The position numbers and the translations under genes are program-made. Of a stretch of DNA of 64,000 nucleotides, positions 1 to 9,250 are shown in pieces (positions within the stretch are counted from its first letter, which is position 1; each line of letters starts with the position of its first letter). This DNA comes from Pseudoduganella ginsengisoli (GTDB lineage Bacteria; Pseudomonadota; Gammaproteobacteria; Burkholderiales; Burkholderiaceae_D), in NCBI RefSeq assembly GCF_009720865.1, contig NZ_WNLA01000020.1, forward strand, positions 1 through 64,000. The letters run 5' to 3'. Below the pieces are notes generated by a model. It made no database searches and was not told the origin of the DNA. It was given only the letters and a program-made list of their open reading frames with translations.

Positions 1-858
1 GCCGCGCTCACGGCCTGGCGGCACCGCCACCGGCGCGTGCTGCAGCGCGCCGATGGCCGCACTGGCGTCCCGCATGGACGGTGTGCGCAGGCGCGGGTCA
101 TGGGCAGTCAGCGCGCGGATCAGCGCAACGGCTTCCGGCGCGATCTGGTCCGGGTAATGCCACTGGTCCGATGTCGCCTGCAACTGGGCGGCGGCAAGCG
201 CCAGGCCGTTCAGGCCAGCCAGCGGGCGCAGGCCAGCCAGCATTTCGTACAGGATGACGCCCAGTGCATATATATCGCCGGATGGCGCCGGGGCGCCGCC
301 GAGCAGGCGTTCGGGCGCGAGGTAGGCAATCGTGCCCTGCGGCTGCGCTGACAGTGTGTCTTGGGTCGCCAATGGGTCGAGGCGGCGCGCCAGTCCGAAG
401 TCCAGGATGCGGATCCGGCCGGACGCTTCCATCATCAGGTTCGACGGTTTCAGGTCGCCGTGGACCAGATGCGCATCGTGCGCCTCTTGCATGGCGCCGG
501 CAATTTGCTGCGCGGCGTCGAGCGCCATGGCGGCAGGCAGGGGCAGCAGCCGATTCAGCGGTTCACCATCGACCAGTTCCATGACGATCGCCATGCCCTC
601 GCCGCCGCCCGCCACCATATACACCTGGACAAAAGCTGGATGCCGCAGCGAGGCGGCGGCCCGCGCTTCCTGCAGCAAGTGATTCGCGCTGGCGCCGATG
701 CCGGCTTTCAGATATTTCAGCGCAACGCGGCGTTGCAGAGTGCTATCCCATGCTTCGAACACCTGGCCATATCCCCCTTCGCCAAGGGGGCGGCGGATTT
801 CAAAAGGCCAGTCGCCAGGTAGCGCGGCAGGTAATACTGACGAGGAAAGTGGTGACAT
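1..858 (-). CDS. Serine/threonine protein kinase, 3' end cut by window edge
   Basis: Eukaryotic-type (Hanks) Ser/Thr kinase that would phosphorylate cytoplasmic target proteins. The frame is open from an ATG at 858 to the window edge, giving 286 codons. The glycine loop GEGGYGQV is at residues 26-33, the ATP lysine is K48 in VALK, the helix-C Glu is about E64, the catalytic loop is HGDLKPSN (133-140, Asp135), DFG is at 153-155, and an APE motif follows. The catalytic loop reads HGD rather than HRD, which is common in bacterial members. Because the frame runs off the window, any C-terminal sensor, TPR or membrane part is unseen. The target is unknown. The kinase assignment is firm. Confidence 0.9.
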   Translation of the reverse strand, partial: MSPLSSSVLPAALPGDWPFEIRRPLGEGGYGQVFEAWDSTLQRRVALKYLKAGIGASANHLLQEARAAASLRHPAFVQVYMVAGGGEGMAIVMELVDGEPLNRLLPLPAAMALDAAQQIAGAMQEAHDAHLVHGDLKPSNLMMEASGRIRILDFGLARRLDPLATQDTLSAQPQGTIAYLAPERLLGGAPAPSGDIYALGVILYEMLAGLRPLAGLNGLALAAAQLQATSDQWHYPDQIAPEAVALIRALTAHDPRLRTPSMRDASAAIGALQHAPVAVPPGRERG

Positions 859-990
859 ACCGGATTAAAAACATGAGCGGTGCACCAGTCAGCATATCAC
901 TTGATGTAAATAATGAAATAATAATCTTATGAAAACATTTCCTTGCAATGTGGGAGTGTGGCGGGGCGGCGGTTGGCGCTTCCGTTGCCG

Positions 991-1776
991 CTACTCTTTC
1001 GGCGCCCGCGCATAATCGTCCAGCGCCTTGCGCATCTCTTGCTGGTACGCGGGGGATTTGCGGATGCGGGCCATCGTGTTCCACAGCTTTTCCATCAACC
1101 CCGGGTTGGCGTCGCTGAAACGCTTGGAAACGCTCAGGTAATAGGGCTCGTCTGAAAAAGGGATCGGCAGCATTTCAATCTTGCCTGCATATTGCGGCTG
1201 CGTCAGCAAGGCTGCACCGGTAAATTCGGAACCGACGGCCACTTCTGCGCGGCCGGCCAGCAATTTCTGGAAATTCGCTTCCAGGCCGCGCGCCGTGTTT
1301 TCCATGGGTATGCCCATTTTCCCGACACGGTCCATCAGCAGGACGGAGCCAAACGGCACCAGCACCGGCGTTGTCAATTGCACGAAGCGCACGCCATCCC
1401 ATGACGTGGCGGTGCCGGTGCGGCGGAATACCATCGCGCGGATATTGCTGATGGCGCGGGACGCATCGACGTCGTCGCCATGCATGGGGAAGGCCATGAA
1501 GTCCGTCACGGAAGGCGAATAAGGGACCGTGGGGAAGCCATCGACGGCATGCACGCGGACTTCCTCGCGGCAGCGGGAGATCGGCGCGGGGCGGAATTCC
1601 AGCGTGATACCCAGTTCGTTGGCTGCAGCGCGGATCAAGTGGTCCGCCAGCCCCGTGCCCTGTGGCGTGATGTAGGGCAGCCGCGAATGTTCGTCCGTGC
1701 AAAGCCGTAAAGTCACGGCGGCGGCCGACGGCAGCGCGCAAGCCATCAGGATGGTGCAAACAGCATGGCGGAGCAT
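991..1776 (-). CDS. Periplasmic solute-binding protein, SBP_bac_3-like
   Basis: A 261-residue exported protein with an N-terminal hydrophobic signal peptide ending near AAA (about residue 20). The mature part resembles family-3 extracellular solute-binding proteins: an early LRLCTDEHSRLPY strand, a GLADHLIRAAANELGI helix, and later the AEVAVGSEFTGAAL and EPYYLSVSK segments. Family members bind amino acids or related small molecules in the periplasm, or act as sensor-like orphans. No permease or ATPase gene lies beside it, so a transport role is not shown. It is followed in the same direction after a paralogous gene (1814-2575). The ligand cannot be assigned. Confidence 0.75.
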   Translation of the reverse strand: MLRHAVCTILMACALPSAAAVTLRLCTDEHSRLPYITPQGTGLADHLIRAAANELGITLEFRPAPISRCREEVRVHAVDGFPTVPYSPSVTDFMAFPMHGDDVDASRAISNIRAMVFRRTGTATSWDGVRFVQLTTPVLVPFGSVLLMDRVGKMGIPMENTARGLEANFQKLLAGRAEVAVGSEFTGAALLTQPQYAGKIEMLPIPFSDEPYYLSVSKRFSDANPGLMEKLWNTMARIRKSPAYQQEMRKALDDYARAPKE

Positions 1777-1813
1777 GTGTGAAATCCCATGTATGGATCC
1801 TCACATTCTACCG

Positions 1814-2575
1814 TCAGTGTAACCCGTAGCGGGTGCGGATCGTGGCCAACGCGCCACTATGTTCGAGGCGGGCGATGGCGCTGTTGATGCGGGCAAGCTG
1901 GTCTTGCGTCGTGCTTGATGCATTCAGCATCAAATGCACGGGGGCGCTGAACGGCACATACGGCAGGGCGGCCAGCGTAATGCCTTGCTGCCTGGCCGCG
2001 TGCTCCAGCGCGGCCGCATCGCCCATGATCAATTCCGCCCGTCCGGCGCGGAACATTTGTATGCCTTGCTGGAAGTTGCCAAAGGTATTGCGCCACATGC
2101 CAGCATCGGTTGCCGCCGCGGCCCGTGCATAGTCGGCGCCATACCAGCCGGCGCGAGGCGCCAGCACGGCAATGCGCTGGCGCGCGATGGCGTCGAAGCT
2201 GTCGATGCCGGCAAATTTCTGGACTTTGTCGGGGGCGGCAAACAGGCGCACATGCTCCTGGCGGTAGGGGGAGGAAAAGCGCGCATAGCGTCGCCGTTCT
2301 TCCGTCTTCGACGCGGCCAGCATCAAATCGAGCTTCCCTTGCCGGAACAGGATTTCACGGCGCAGCGACGGCAATTCCGCCACGAACTCGATCGTACAGC
2401 CAGCTTCCCGCAAGATGGCTTGCGCCAGTTCGACGTCGGCGCCGGCCAGTACACCATTGGCGCCGCTGTAAATGTAAGGCGGCCAGGATTCAGGCGCCAT
2501 CCGCAAATGGCAGGCGTCCGCAGGCAGCGCGGCCAGGCACAGCGCAGCAAGTAAAAATGGGCGCGCGCGCATCAT
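1814..2575 (-). CDS. Periplasmic solute-binding protein, SBP_bac_3-like
   Basis: A 253-residue secreted protein that begins with two consecutive Met codons and a signal peptide ending near ALPADA. The mature N-terminus, with MAPESWPPYIY followed by GADVELAQAILREAGC, is typical of amino-acid-type binding proteins (PF00497), as is the GKLDLMLAASKTEERRRYARFSSPY stretch, quoted in part. It lies 37 bases upstream of a second, divergent relative (991-1776), so the two are probably co-transcribed. No ABC permease genes are nearby. The ligand is unknown. The pair could instead serve as periplasmic sensors. Confidence 0.78.
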   Translation of the reverse strand: MMRARPFLLAALCLAALPADACHLRMAPESWPPYIYSGANGVLAGADVELAQAILREAGCTIEFVAELPSLRREILFRQGKLDLMLAASKTEERRRYARFSSPYRQEHVRLFAAPDKVQKFAGIDSFDAIARQRIAVLAPRAGWYGADYARAAAATDAGMWRNTFGNFQQGIQMFRAGRAELIMGDAAALEHAARQQGITLAALPYVPFSAPVHLMLNASSTTQDQLARINSAIARLEHSGALATIRTRYGLH

Positions 2576-2686
2576 GTGACATCGACAGTCAGTAAAGTTT
2601 CAATGTGACAGAAGCAGTGCCTTTATTCAAGTACCGAATGCGCGTGGTTATACGGCGACGCCAATATGCATATGACAATTGCAGCG

Positions 2687-2715
2687 TTGGTAACTGCCGG
2701 TTGCCCAGTTAAGAT
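2687..2715 (+). promoter_or_regulatory. Possible sigma-70 promoter of the TonB-receptor operon
   Basis: TTGGTA at 2687-2692 and TAAGAT at 2710-2715 are separated by 17 bases and lie 33 bases before the receptor start. Both hexamers are imperfect (4 of 6), so this is only a candidate. Confidence 0.3.
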
Positions 2716-2748
2716 CAATCCAACGTTCTCGTCAGCAAAGAAAAAAAC

Positions 2749-5178
2749 ATGAATCCACTGCAATTGACGGCGATTGCCTGGGCGGTGCTGGCCGCCAGTA
2801 CCAGCGCCTATGCGCAAGAGACCGCGCCAGACCAGGTGACCATCATTGGTTCCCGCGCCAAAGCCCGTACCGTGTTTGACAGCCCCGTGCCCGTCGACCT
2901 GTTCAATGCCCGCGAAGTCGCCAATGCGCTGTCGTCCGGCGAAGTGGGCGCTGCGCTGCAAAACCTGGCGCCATCGATCAACTTCCCCCGCATTGAATCT
3001 TCCGGCGCGTCCGATTCCGTGCGCGGCATCCAGTTGCGGGGACTGGGCCCGGACCAGGTGCTGGTGCTGGTCAACGGCAAGCGCCGCCACGCCAGTGCGC
3101 TGCTCGATACGGAAAGCAGTTTTGCCGGCACAGTGCCGGTCGATATCAATGCCATTCCAGCCGGCGCCATCGAGCGCATAGAAATCCTGCGCGATGGCGC
3201 CGGGGCGCAATATGGCAGCGACGCCGTGGCGGGCGTCATCAACATCGTATTGAAGAAAGGCCGCAGCGGTGGTACGGCGTCGATCGGCTATGGCGCCAAC
3301 CATACGGATTTCAAACCCACGGGACAAACGCTGACCGATGGCCAGACCACGACGGCCAGTGCCGATACCGGGCTTCCCATCGGCGACGCAGGTTTCGTGC
3401 GCTTTGGCTTCGATGCGCGCCGCCGCCTGCCGACGGAGCGCGCGGGCCGCAGCGACGCGGGCTGGACGTCGTGGAACAGTACGCCGGCCGATTTGGCGCT
3501 CGATGGCAAAATCTTGTTCAAGTCCGGCGATTCGCGCCAAGACAGCGGCTCGCTGTTTTATAACGCGCTGGCGCCGCTGGGCGGCGGTATTGACGCCTAC
3601 AGTTTTGCGACCTTGAACCGCCGCCTGTCAGACGGCAGCGCGTGGTTCCGCTATCCGGGGGATCCATCGAATGTGCCGGCGCTGTACCCGGCCGGCTACC
3701 GGCCTGTCACGCATGGCAACAAGACCGATGCCAGCGTGGTGGCCGGTGTGAAATTCGCGCTGGACGCGTGGAATGTCGATGCCAGCGCGCGCCATGGCAG
3801 CGACAGGTTCAATTACGGCGTGTCGCATTCCGTCAATGCCTCGCTGGGCGATAAAAGCCCGACAGCCTTCCATCTGGCGTCGTTCCGCACGGGCCAGCAA
3901 GGCTTGAACGTGGATGCCACGCGCGACGTGAACGTGGGCTGGCAAACGCCGGTCAGTGTGGCCGTAGGCGCGGAATGGTTGCATGAAACGTACCGCACGC
4001 TGCCAGGCGATCCTGCATCGTATGCCGGCGGCCCATTCACGGATGCGCCGCCCGGCGCGCAGGCGGGACCCGGCTTGCGTCCGGCCGACGCCTTTGACGG
4101 CAGCCGCAACGTGAAGTCCGTCTATGCCGACGCGGAAACGGAATTCGGCGCGCTGTTGCTGGGCGCCGCTGCGCGCTGGTCGGATTACAGCGATTTTGGC
4201 AGCGCCAAGACTGGAAAACTGTCGGCGCGCTACAAGGTGGCGCCAGGCTTGCTGGTGCGCGGCGCCGTGTCCAACAGTTTCCGCGCACCGGCGCTGGCGC
4301 AAACGGGCTTCCGTTTCGCCACGTTGAACTTCAATGCCGATGGCACGGGCTTGCAGACGGCAGCGCTGCTGCCCGCATCCGATACGCTGGCCCGCGCGTT
4401 CGGTGCGCAGCCTTTGAAGCCGGAAAAATCGGAAAACGTGTCGCTGGGCTTTGCGTGGCGTCCTGTCACGGCTACCAGCCTGTCCGTCGATGCTTACCGC
4501 ATCCGTTTGCGCGACCGCATTACGCGCACCAGTGATTTGCAAAGCGATGCCGTCAGCGCGTACCTGGCCGGTCAAGGCCGCACGGACATTGGTTCCGTGG
4601 CCTTCCTTGCCAACTTGCTCGATACGGCGACGCGCGGCGTTGACGCTGTGTTGAACCACGAATTGAAAGCCGCGGGCGGTACGCTGAACCTCAGCGCTGC
4701 GCTGAACGTCAACAAGACGCGGCTGGACCAGGCGCGCACGGGTTCCGCCGCGCTGGCGAAGATCGATCCGGACTTGCCGCTGTTGACGGATGCGGGCCTG
4801 TTCCGCATCAAGCACGCATCGCCGAAAAACAAGCTGGTGCTGGGCGCCGACTGGCAGGGCGGCGCGCTGGGCGTGCAAGTGCGCGCCACCCGCTTCGGCG
4901 CGTTGCAGGATTTCGTGTATGACAGCGACGCACCCGTGGTGGAAGGCGTCAATGCGCAATACTTCGGCCCTGTCTGGACCGTGGATATCGAGGCGCAATA
5001 CAAGTTGGCGAGGCAGTGGACCGCCGCCGTGGGCAGCAACAATTTGTTTGACCGCTACCCGGACCGCGTGCGGCAGACCAATGCGGCCACGTATGGCGGC
5101 GCGCTGCCCTACAACTTCATTAACCCTGTGGGCGTCAACGGCGCATATTTTTACGGCAAACTGACTTATACCTTTTAA
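2749..5178 (+). CDS. TonB-dependent outer-membrane receptor
   Basis: An 809-residue outer-membrane active transporter that would import a scarce ligand using TonB energy. A signal peptide (residues 1-23, ending SAYAQ) precedes a plug domain at about 30-160, with the hallmarks LRGLGPDQVLVLVNGKRRH and DGAGAQYGSDAVAGVINIVLK. A 22-stranded barrel follows and ends in the aromatic residue F (KLTYTF). The stop is only three bases before the next start, with no separate ribosome site, which indicates translational coupling to an exported SAM-hydrolase-family protein. The plug subtype is seen in many receptors of unknown ligand. The neighbour suggests a nucleoside- or sulfur-containing ligand, but this is inference. 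Confidence 0.92.
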   Translation: MNPLQLTAIAWAVLAASTSAYAQETAPDQVTIIGSRAKARTVFDSPVPVDLFNAREVANALSSGEVGAALQNLAPSINFPRIESSGASDSVRGIQLRGLGPDQVLVLVNGKRRHASALLDTESSFAGTVPVDINAIPAGAIERIEILRDGAGAQYGSDAVAGVINIVLKKGRSGGTASIGYGANHTDFKPTGQTLTDGQTTTASADTGLPIGDAGFVRFGFDARRRLPTERAGRSDAGWTSWNSTPADLALDGKILFKSGDSRQDSGSLFYNALAPLGGGIDAYSFATLNRRLSDGSAWFRYPGDPSNVPALYPAGYRPVTHGNKTDASVVAGVKFALDAWNVDASARHGSDRFNYGVSHSVNASLGDKSPTAFHLASFRTGQQGLNVDATRDVNVGWQTPVSVAVGAEWLHETYRTLPGDPASYAGGPFTDAPPGAQAGPGLRPADAFDGSRNVKSVYADAETEFGALLLGAAARWSDYSDFGSAKTGKLSARYKVAPGLLVRGAVSNSFRAPALAQTGFRFATLNFNADGTGLQTAALLPASDTLARAFGAQPLKPEKSENVSLGFAWRPVTATSLSVDAYRIRLRDRITRTSDLQSDAVSAYLAGQGRTDIGSVAFLANLLDTATRGVDAVLNHELKAAGGTLNLSAALNVNKTRLDQARTGSAALAKIDPDLPLLTDAGLFRIKHASPKNKLVLGADWQGGALGVQVRATRFGALQDFVYDSDAPVVEGVNAQYFGPVWTVDIEAQYKLARQWTAAVGSNNLFDRYPDRVRQTNAATYGGALPYNFINPVGVNGAYFYGKLTYTF

Positions 5179-5181
5179 TTT

Positions 5182-6087
5182 ATGAAATTCCGTCACCTGT
5201 TACTCACTGCGGCCTTCAGCGCACTCACTGCAACGCAAGCGCTCGCCGCCGACGCGCTGGTCTTGATGACTGACTTTGGCACTGCCGACGGCGCCGTCTC
5301 CGCCATGCGCGGCGTGGCTTTCGGCGTGGATCCGAAACTGGGCGTCTCCGATTTGACGCACCAGATTCCTGAATACGATATCTGGCTGGGCGCCTACCGC
5401 CTGTACCAGACGGCGAATTACTGGCCGATAGGCACCGTGTTCGTGTCGGTGGTCGATCCCGGCGTCGGCACCACGCGCAAGTCCGTCGTGTTGAAAACCA
5501 GGGAGGGCCGCTATTTCGTGGGCCCGGACAATGGCTTGTTCACGCTGATTGCAGAGCGCGACGGCGTGGCGGAATTGCGCGAAGTCGATGAAAAGGTCAA
5601 CCGCTTGCCGGGTTCTGCCGAGTCGTACACGTTCCATGGCCGCGACGTCTATGTGTACGTGGGCGCGCGCCTTGCATCGGGCCAGATCACGTTTGAACAG
5701 GTGGGGCCAGTGCTGCCGGCCGATTCCGTCGTCAAGCTGCCCTACAAGAAAGCGGCGCGTGAAGGCAACGTGGTGCGCGGCATGATCCCCGTGCTGGACG
5801 ATAAGTATGGCAACGTGTGGACCAACATCCCGAAAGCCCTGTTCACGGAATTAAACATCGCGCCGGGCGACAAGGTGCAAGTGCGCATCCTGCACAACGG
5901 CAAGCAGGCAGGCAGCTACGTGGCGCCATTCCACAATACGTTTGGCGGCGTGGAAGTCGGCAAGCCGCTGGTGTACCTCAACAGCCTGCTCGACGTGGCG
6001 GTGGCGATCCGCCAGGGGAACTTCGCGCGCCAGTACAAGGTCAGTTCCGGCCCGGGCTGGGAAGTGGAAATCAGCAAAGCCAAATAA
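5182..6087 (+). CDS. Exported SAM hydrolase / SAM hydroxide adenosyltransferase family (DUF62) protein
   Basis: A 301-residue member of the DUF62/fluorinase superfamily (PF01887), which in characterised members cleaves S-adenosylmethionine to adenosine and methionine using water. The family motifs are present: TDFGTADG (30-37), VVDPGVGTTRK (90-100) and GPDNG (114-118), and TFHGRD (150-155). The Asp-Arg-His triad described for the hydrolases maps to D92, R99 and H152, so the enzyme looks active. It is unusual in carrying a clear signal peptide (1-23, LALAAD-type cleavage), which places it in the periplasm, whereas known homologues are cytoplasmic. It is coupled to the TonB receptor upstream. 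Its stop codon abuts the stop of the convergent GH43 gene with no gap. Confidence 0.88.
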   Translation: MKFRHLLLTAAFSALTATQALAADALVLMTDFGTADGAVSAMRGVAFGVDPKLGVSDLTHQIPEYDIWLGAYRLYQTANYWPIGTVFVSVVDPGVGTTRKSVVLKTREGRYFVGPDNGLFTLIAERDGVAELREVDEKVNRLPGSAESYTFHGRDVYVYVGARLASGQITFEQVGPVLPADSVVKLPYKKAAREGNVVRGMIPVLDDKYGNVWTNIPKALFTELNIAPGDKVQVRILHNGKQAGSYVAPFHNTFGGVEVGKPLVYLNSLLDVAVAIRQGNFARQYKVSSGPGWEVEISKAK

Positions 6088-7461
6088 TCATGGCCGGCTC
6101 AGGCTCCACTGCTGGTTGCTGCCGTTATTCAGCGGGTACTGGATGATTTGCGCATTCTCCGCCGTGCTCTTGCCGGCGACGTCGAGCACCATGCCGGACA
6201 GCAGGTTCTTCACTGTGACATAGCCGGACGCCGGGCTGGCAAAGGACCAGTGCTGTCCATTGCCGGCCCAGTAACCCCACTGCGCGATGTTGGTGCCGGC
6301 TGTAGTGGAGTTATCGTAGTCATCGAGGCTCAGCAAGCTGTTGGCGTTGATGATGCTGTATTGGCCGTCGCCGTGCCCGACGGCATACCACTGCTGGCTT
6401 TTCGCGCCCGTGTACGTTTGCTGCTGCACCAGCGCGCCATTGGTGGTGGCGCCGCCAGCGACGGCCAGCGCCTTGCCGGACAAGCGCGACTTGATCACGT
6501 AAGGGCCATCGCTGATGCCGCCGCAGCCGTTGAAATCCGTGAAATTGCGCGTCAGGACGGGCCAGCCGCCGCTATACGTCATGCGCAAGATATCGAGCTT
6601 CGCGTTGCCGCTGTCATTCAAGTCGTAATAGTGGGTGGACACGAAATTGCAGCCATCCTGTTTCAGCACGCCGATGTGGCCTGGGCCTTTGTATTTGCCA
6701 TCGACGTTCGGCAAGATCGTGCGCGTGCCGGAGTAGGGACCCGTGACGGACGTGGCCCGCTGCACTTCCACGTAATACGTGCTGTCCACGCCTTTGCAGC
6801 ATGCGCCGCGGTTGACGAACAGGTAGTAATAGCCGCCTTCGCGCACGATGTACGGCGCTTCCATGTCCACGCCGCTGCCGCCCAAAATCCTTGTCACGTT
6901 GCCGGCCAGCTTGCCCGTCGACTGGTTGATTTCCGCCACGCCGATGCCGCCGAAGAATGAACCATAGGACATGTACACCTTGCCGTCATGGTCACGGAAC
7001 AGCGCCGGGTCAATGGCATTGATTTCCGACGTGCCGCCAAACGATTCCACGACAATGCCGAGGTCTGTCCAGCTGGGGTTTTTCAGCGATGGGGAACGTG
7101 CCACGCCGATGGCCGACGTGGTCGTGCCCCATTTCGACACGGAGTAGTACAGGTAATACTGGCCATTCATGTGGATGACGTCCGGCGCCCAGAACGAGCC
7201 GGAAAACCCTGGGATTTTGTTGGTAATCCACGACGGGTACGTAGTGAACACCGGCGCCGGGCCGCCGGCCCAGTTCAGCATGTCGGTGGATTTTGAATAC
7301 CAGATACCGGTGCCGGTCGTGAAGTTGAACCAGGTGTCGCCATCTTTCGTCAACGTGCCTGGATCATGGGCGTTTTGTAAGCCTTGTAGCGTGATGGAGG
7401 ATGCGGAAGCGGGAATCAGTGCGGCCGCCGCCAGGCATAGGGATGCCAGTAATTTCTTCAA
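6088..7461 (-). CDS. Secreted GH43 arabinanase with ricin-type carbohydrate-binding domain
   Basis: A 457-residue extracellular glycosidase, most like endo-1,5-alpha-L-arabinosidases that cut pectin arabinan. A signal peptide covers about residues 1-21. The five-bladed GH43 domain (about 22-320) carries the expected triad: D33 in AHDPG (base), D151 in AIDPALF (pKa modulator) and E201 in DMEAPYI (acid). Residues 325-457 form a ricin-B-like lectin module with repeated QQW motifs. The start is TTG, chosen because AAGGAG lies seven bases upstream and the signal peptide begins there. The stop abuts that of the SAM-hydrolase gene. Substrate specificity beyond arabinan-like polymers is not certain. 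Confidence 0.9.
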   Translation of the reverse strand: MKKLLASLCLAAAALIPASASSITLQGLQNAHDPGTLTKDGDTWFNFTTGTGIWYSKSTDMLNWAGGPAPVFTTYPSWITNKIPGFSGSFWAPDVIHMNGQYYLYYSVSKWGTTTSAIGVARSPSLKNPSWTDLGIVVESFGGTSEINAIDPALFRDHDGKVYMSYGSFFGGIGVAEINQSTGKLAGNVTRILGGSGVDMEAPYIVREGGYYYLFVNRGACCKGVDSTYYVEVQRATSVTGPYSGTRTILPNVDGKYKGPGHIGVLKQDGCNFVSTHYYDLNDSGNAKLDILRMTYSGGWPVLTRNFTDFNGCGGISDGPYVIKSRLSGKALAVAGGATTNGALVQQQTYTGAKSQQWYAVGHGDGQYSIINANSLLSLDDYDNSTTAGTNIAQWGYWAGNGQHWSFASPASGYVTVKNLLSGMVLDVAGKSTAENAQIIQYPLNNGSNQQWSLSRP

Positions 7462-7547
7462 AGTCGTCTCCTTTTTTATCAGTGTGGTGTTGCGAAAATC
7501 AGGTTAGAACGCCGTGCGGGGAGAAAGCCAATGACTTTTTTTTAGCA

Positions 7548-7568
7548 ATTGATATCGGGATTGATATC
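7548..7568. promoter_or_regulatory. Two direct copies of ATTGATATC, operator-like
   Basis: ATTGATATC occurs at 7548-7556 and again at 7560-7568, a 12-base period, between the divergent GH43 (start 7461) and CorA-like (start 7598) genes. Each copy contains the palindrome GATATC. The position suits a regulator of either gene, but no regulator is known. Confidence 0.3.
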
Positions 7569-7597
7569 ATTGGCTGCAAAGACCAAGGAGACAGCGC

Positions 7598-9250
7598 ATG
7601 ACGGTAGAAAACAGTGCGGCACCCGCATCCGGCACCCACGTCCACCAGTTGCGCCAGGTATTGCTGTGGCCTTTACGCTTAATGCCGGGTACGGGCATGG
7701 ACCAGACCAGCCGGCGGCCGTGGGAAGTGCTGCAAGCGCTGGGGGAAACGTCGCCATGGCGCAAAGTCATCGATGAATTTGACGGCGGCACTGCTAACTT
7801 CCACGAACGCCATTACAACGAATTCGTCACGTTCCTGCCGTATGTGCAGCGCTTCCTGTACGGCGAAGCGCGCACGGGGCGGGGGGAACGCGGTGAAGCG
7901 GGCATGCGCGTATTCCGCCGCCATGACGTGGCGCACGTGCGGGTCACGTCGCGTCCCGGCGACGAGCCGCTGCTGCTGGACGTGATACACGTCGATTTGT
8001 ATTTCTTTTATGACGTCGACGTCGTGATGCTGAACGTGGAAGTCGGCGCATCGGATTTGCCGCTGGCGCAGGCGCAGGACGTGCTGTACCGCTTTGGACG
8101 CGGCTATCCGGCCGGCTGGGATGAGCAGGGCCATGCGCTGCACTGCATGCATAAAGTCGAGTGGCTCGATGCGCACGGCAATGTGCTGGCGGCATCCGAT
8201 GCGCAAAACCGCGATGTGTTCCTGGAACACGTGTGCCGCAAGCGCGCGCCCCGCATCGCGTCGCACTGGAAATTCCTGCTGGCGCCCCTGGTGTATGACC
8301 CGGTGGAAGAGCCGGGCGCGCTGCGCTACCGGCAAATCGAGTATTACCGCATGCCGGTCATGGCATTCCTGTCGGTGGAAGATCCACAAGCGCTGTCGCG
8401 CGATGACTTCATCCGGCTGGGCCACGTGATGGGCAATGGCAATGGCGCATCGCCGTACACGGCGCGGCAGCAGGATGATTTCGAACACCAGGTGTGCTAC
8501 GACCGTTTCTGGAGCGAAGCCGGCGCCGCGCCCCACACGCGCTACCTGTGTAGCGGGCTGTCGCTGATCGTCGTGGGCGATGCGAAGTCCGATTATTTTT
8601 GTTGCCGCGACCGGGGCGTGCTGGCGCAATTCCGGCACCAGCACTTCTTGCTGTTCCTGATCGCGCATTTGCAAAAGTCGTCGCTGCTGATGTTTTCCGA
8701 CCGGCTGGCCGAAGCGCTCAATTGCCTGAACGTGGTGGACGCCAACAGCGTGCGCCGCTTCAAGCGCCGCATCCGCGCTTCGTTTGAAGGCTTCCTGCGC
8801 TTTACGCACCGCTACTGGTTCAAGGATATTTCCGAACAGGCGCTGGTGCGGACGCTGTTCGGCATGTGTTCGTCGCAGCTGGGCCTTGAGCGCTTGCACG
8901 CGGAAGTCAAGGTGCGGATGGAAGACATGAATGGCTACCTGGAAGCGGACAGCTTGCGCCGCCAGGCCAATACCGTGGTGCGCCTGACCGTGGTGACGAT
9001 CTTTGGCTTGATCGGCACCGTCACCACGGGTTTCCTTGGCATGAACTTGCTGGCGGAAGCGGATGCGTCGATGGAGCGGCGGCTGGTGATCTTTACCGTC
9101 ACGTTCGTCATCACGACGGTGCTGACCGCGTACACGATGATCAAGTCCAAGCGGCTGTCGGATTTCCTCGACGTGTTGTCGGATGAACGGTTGCCGTTCT
9201 GGACCAAGATGAAGGCGCTGGTGGCCGTGTGGCGCCCTGAAAAAGATTAA
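7598..9250 (+). CDS. CorA-like inner-membrane protein
   Basis: A 550-residue protein with a large cytoplasmic N-terminal region and two C-terminal transmembrane helices at about 460-480 and 490-512. The loop after the first helix holds GMN (in FLGMNLL), the signature of CorA divalent-cation channels. It is longer than classical CorA (about 316 residues) and the cytoplasmic part is divergent, so metal transport is plausible but the cation is not known. The start has a strong AAGGAGA ribosome site. The last four bases (TTAA) overlap the end of the convergent DUF2269 gene. Confidence 0.75.
   Translation: MTVENSAAPASGTHVHQLRQVLLWPLRLMPGTGMDQTSRRPWEVLQALGETSPWRKVIDEFDGGTANFHERHYNEFVTFLPYVQRFLYGEARTGRGERGEAGMRVFRRHDVAHVRVTSRPGDEPLLLDVIHVDLYFFYDVDVVMLNVEVGASDLPLAQAQDVLYRFGRGYPAGWDEQGHALHCMHKVEWLDAHGNVLAASDAQNRDVFLEHVCRKRAPRIASHWKFLLAPLVYDPVEEPGALRYRQIEYYRMPVMAFLSVEDPQALSRDDFIRLGHVMGNGNGASPYTARQQDDFEHQVCYDRFWSEAGAAPHTRYLCSGLSLIVVGDAKSDYFCCRDRGVLAQFRHQHFLLFLIAHLQKSSLLMFSDRLAEALNCLNVVDANSVRRFKRRIRASFEGFLRFTHRYWFKDISEQALVRTLFGMCSSQLGLERLHAEVKVRMEDMNGYLEADSLRRQANTVVRLTVVTIFGLIGTVTTGFLGMNLLAEADASMERRLVIFTVTFVITTVLTAYTMIKSKRLSDFLDVLSDERLPFWTKMKALVAVWRPEKD

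Noticed and set aside
3628..5196. A 522-codon open frame on the minus strand opposite the TonB receptor
   Set aside because: It is a GC-rich antisense shadow: Arg/Ala-rich, with no domains, fully within a well-supported gene. Similar long shadows lie opposite the TPR-methyltransferase, the regulator, mksE/mksB and tamB.
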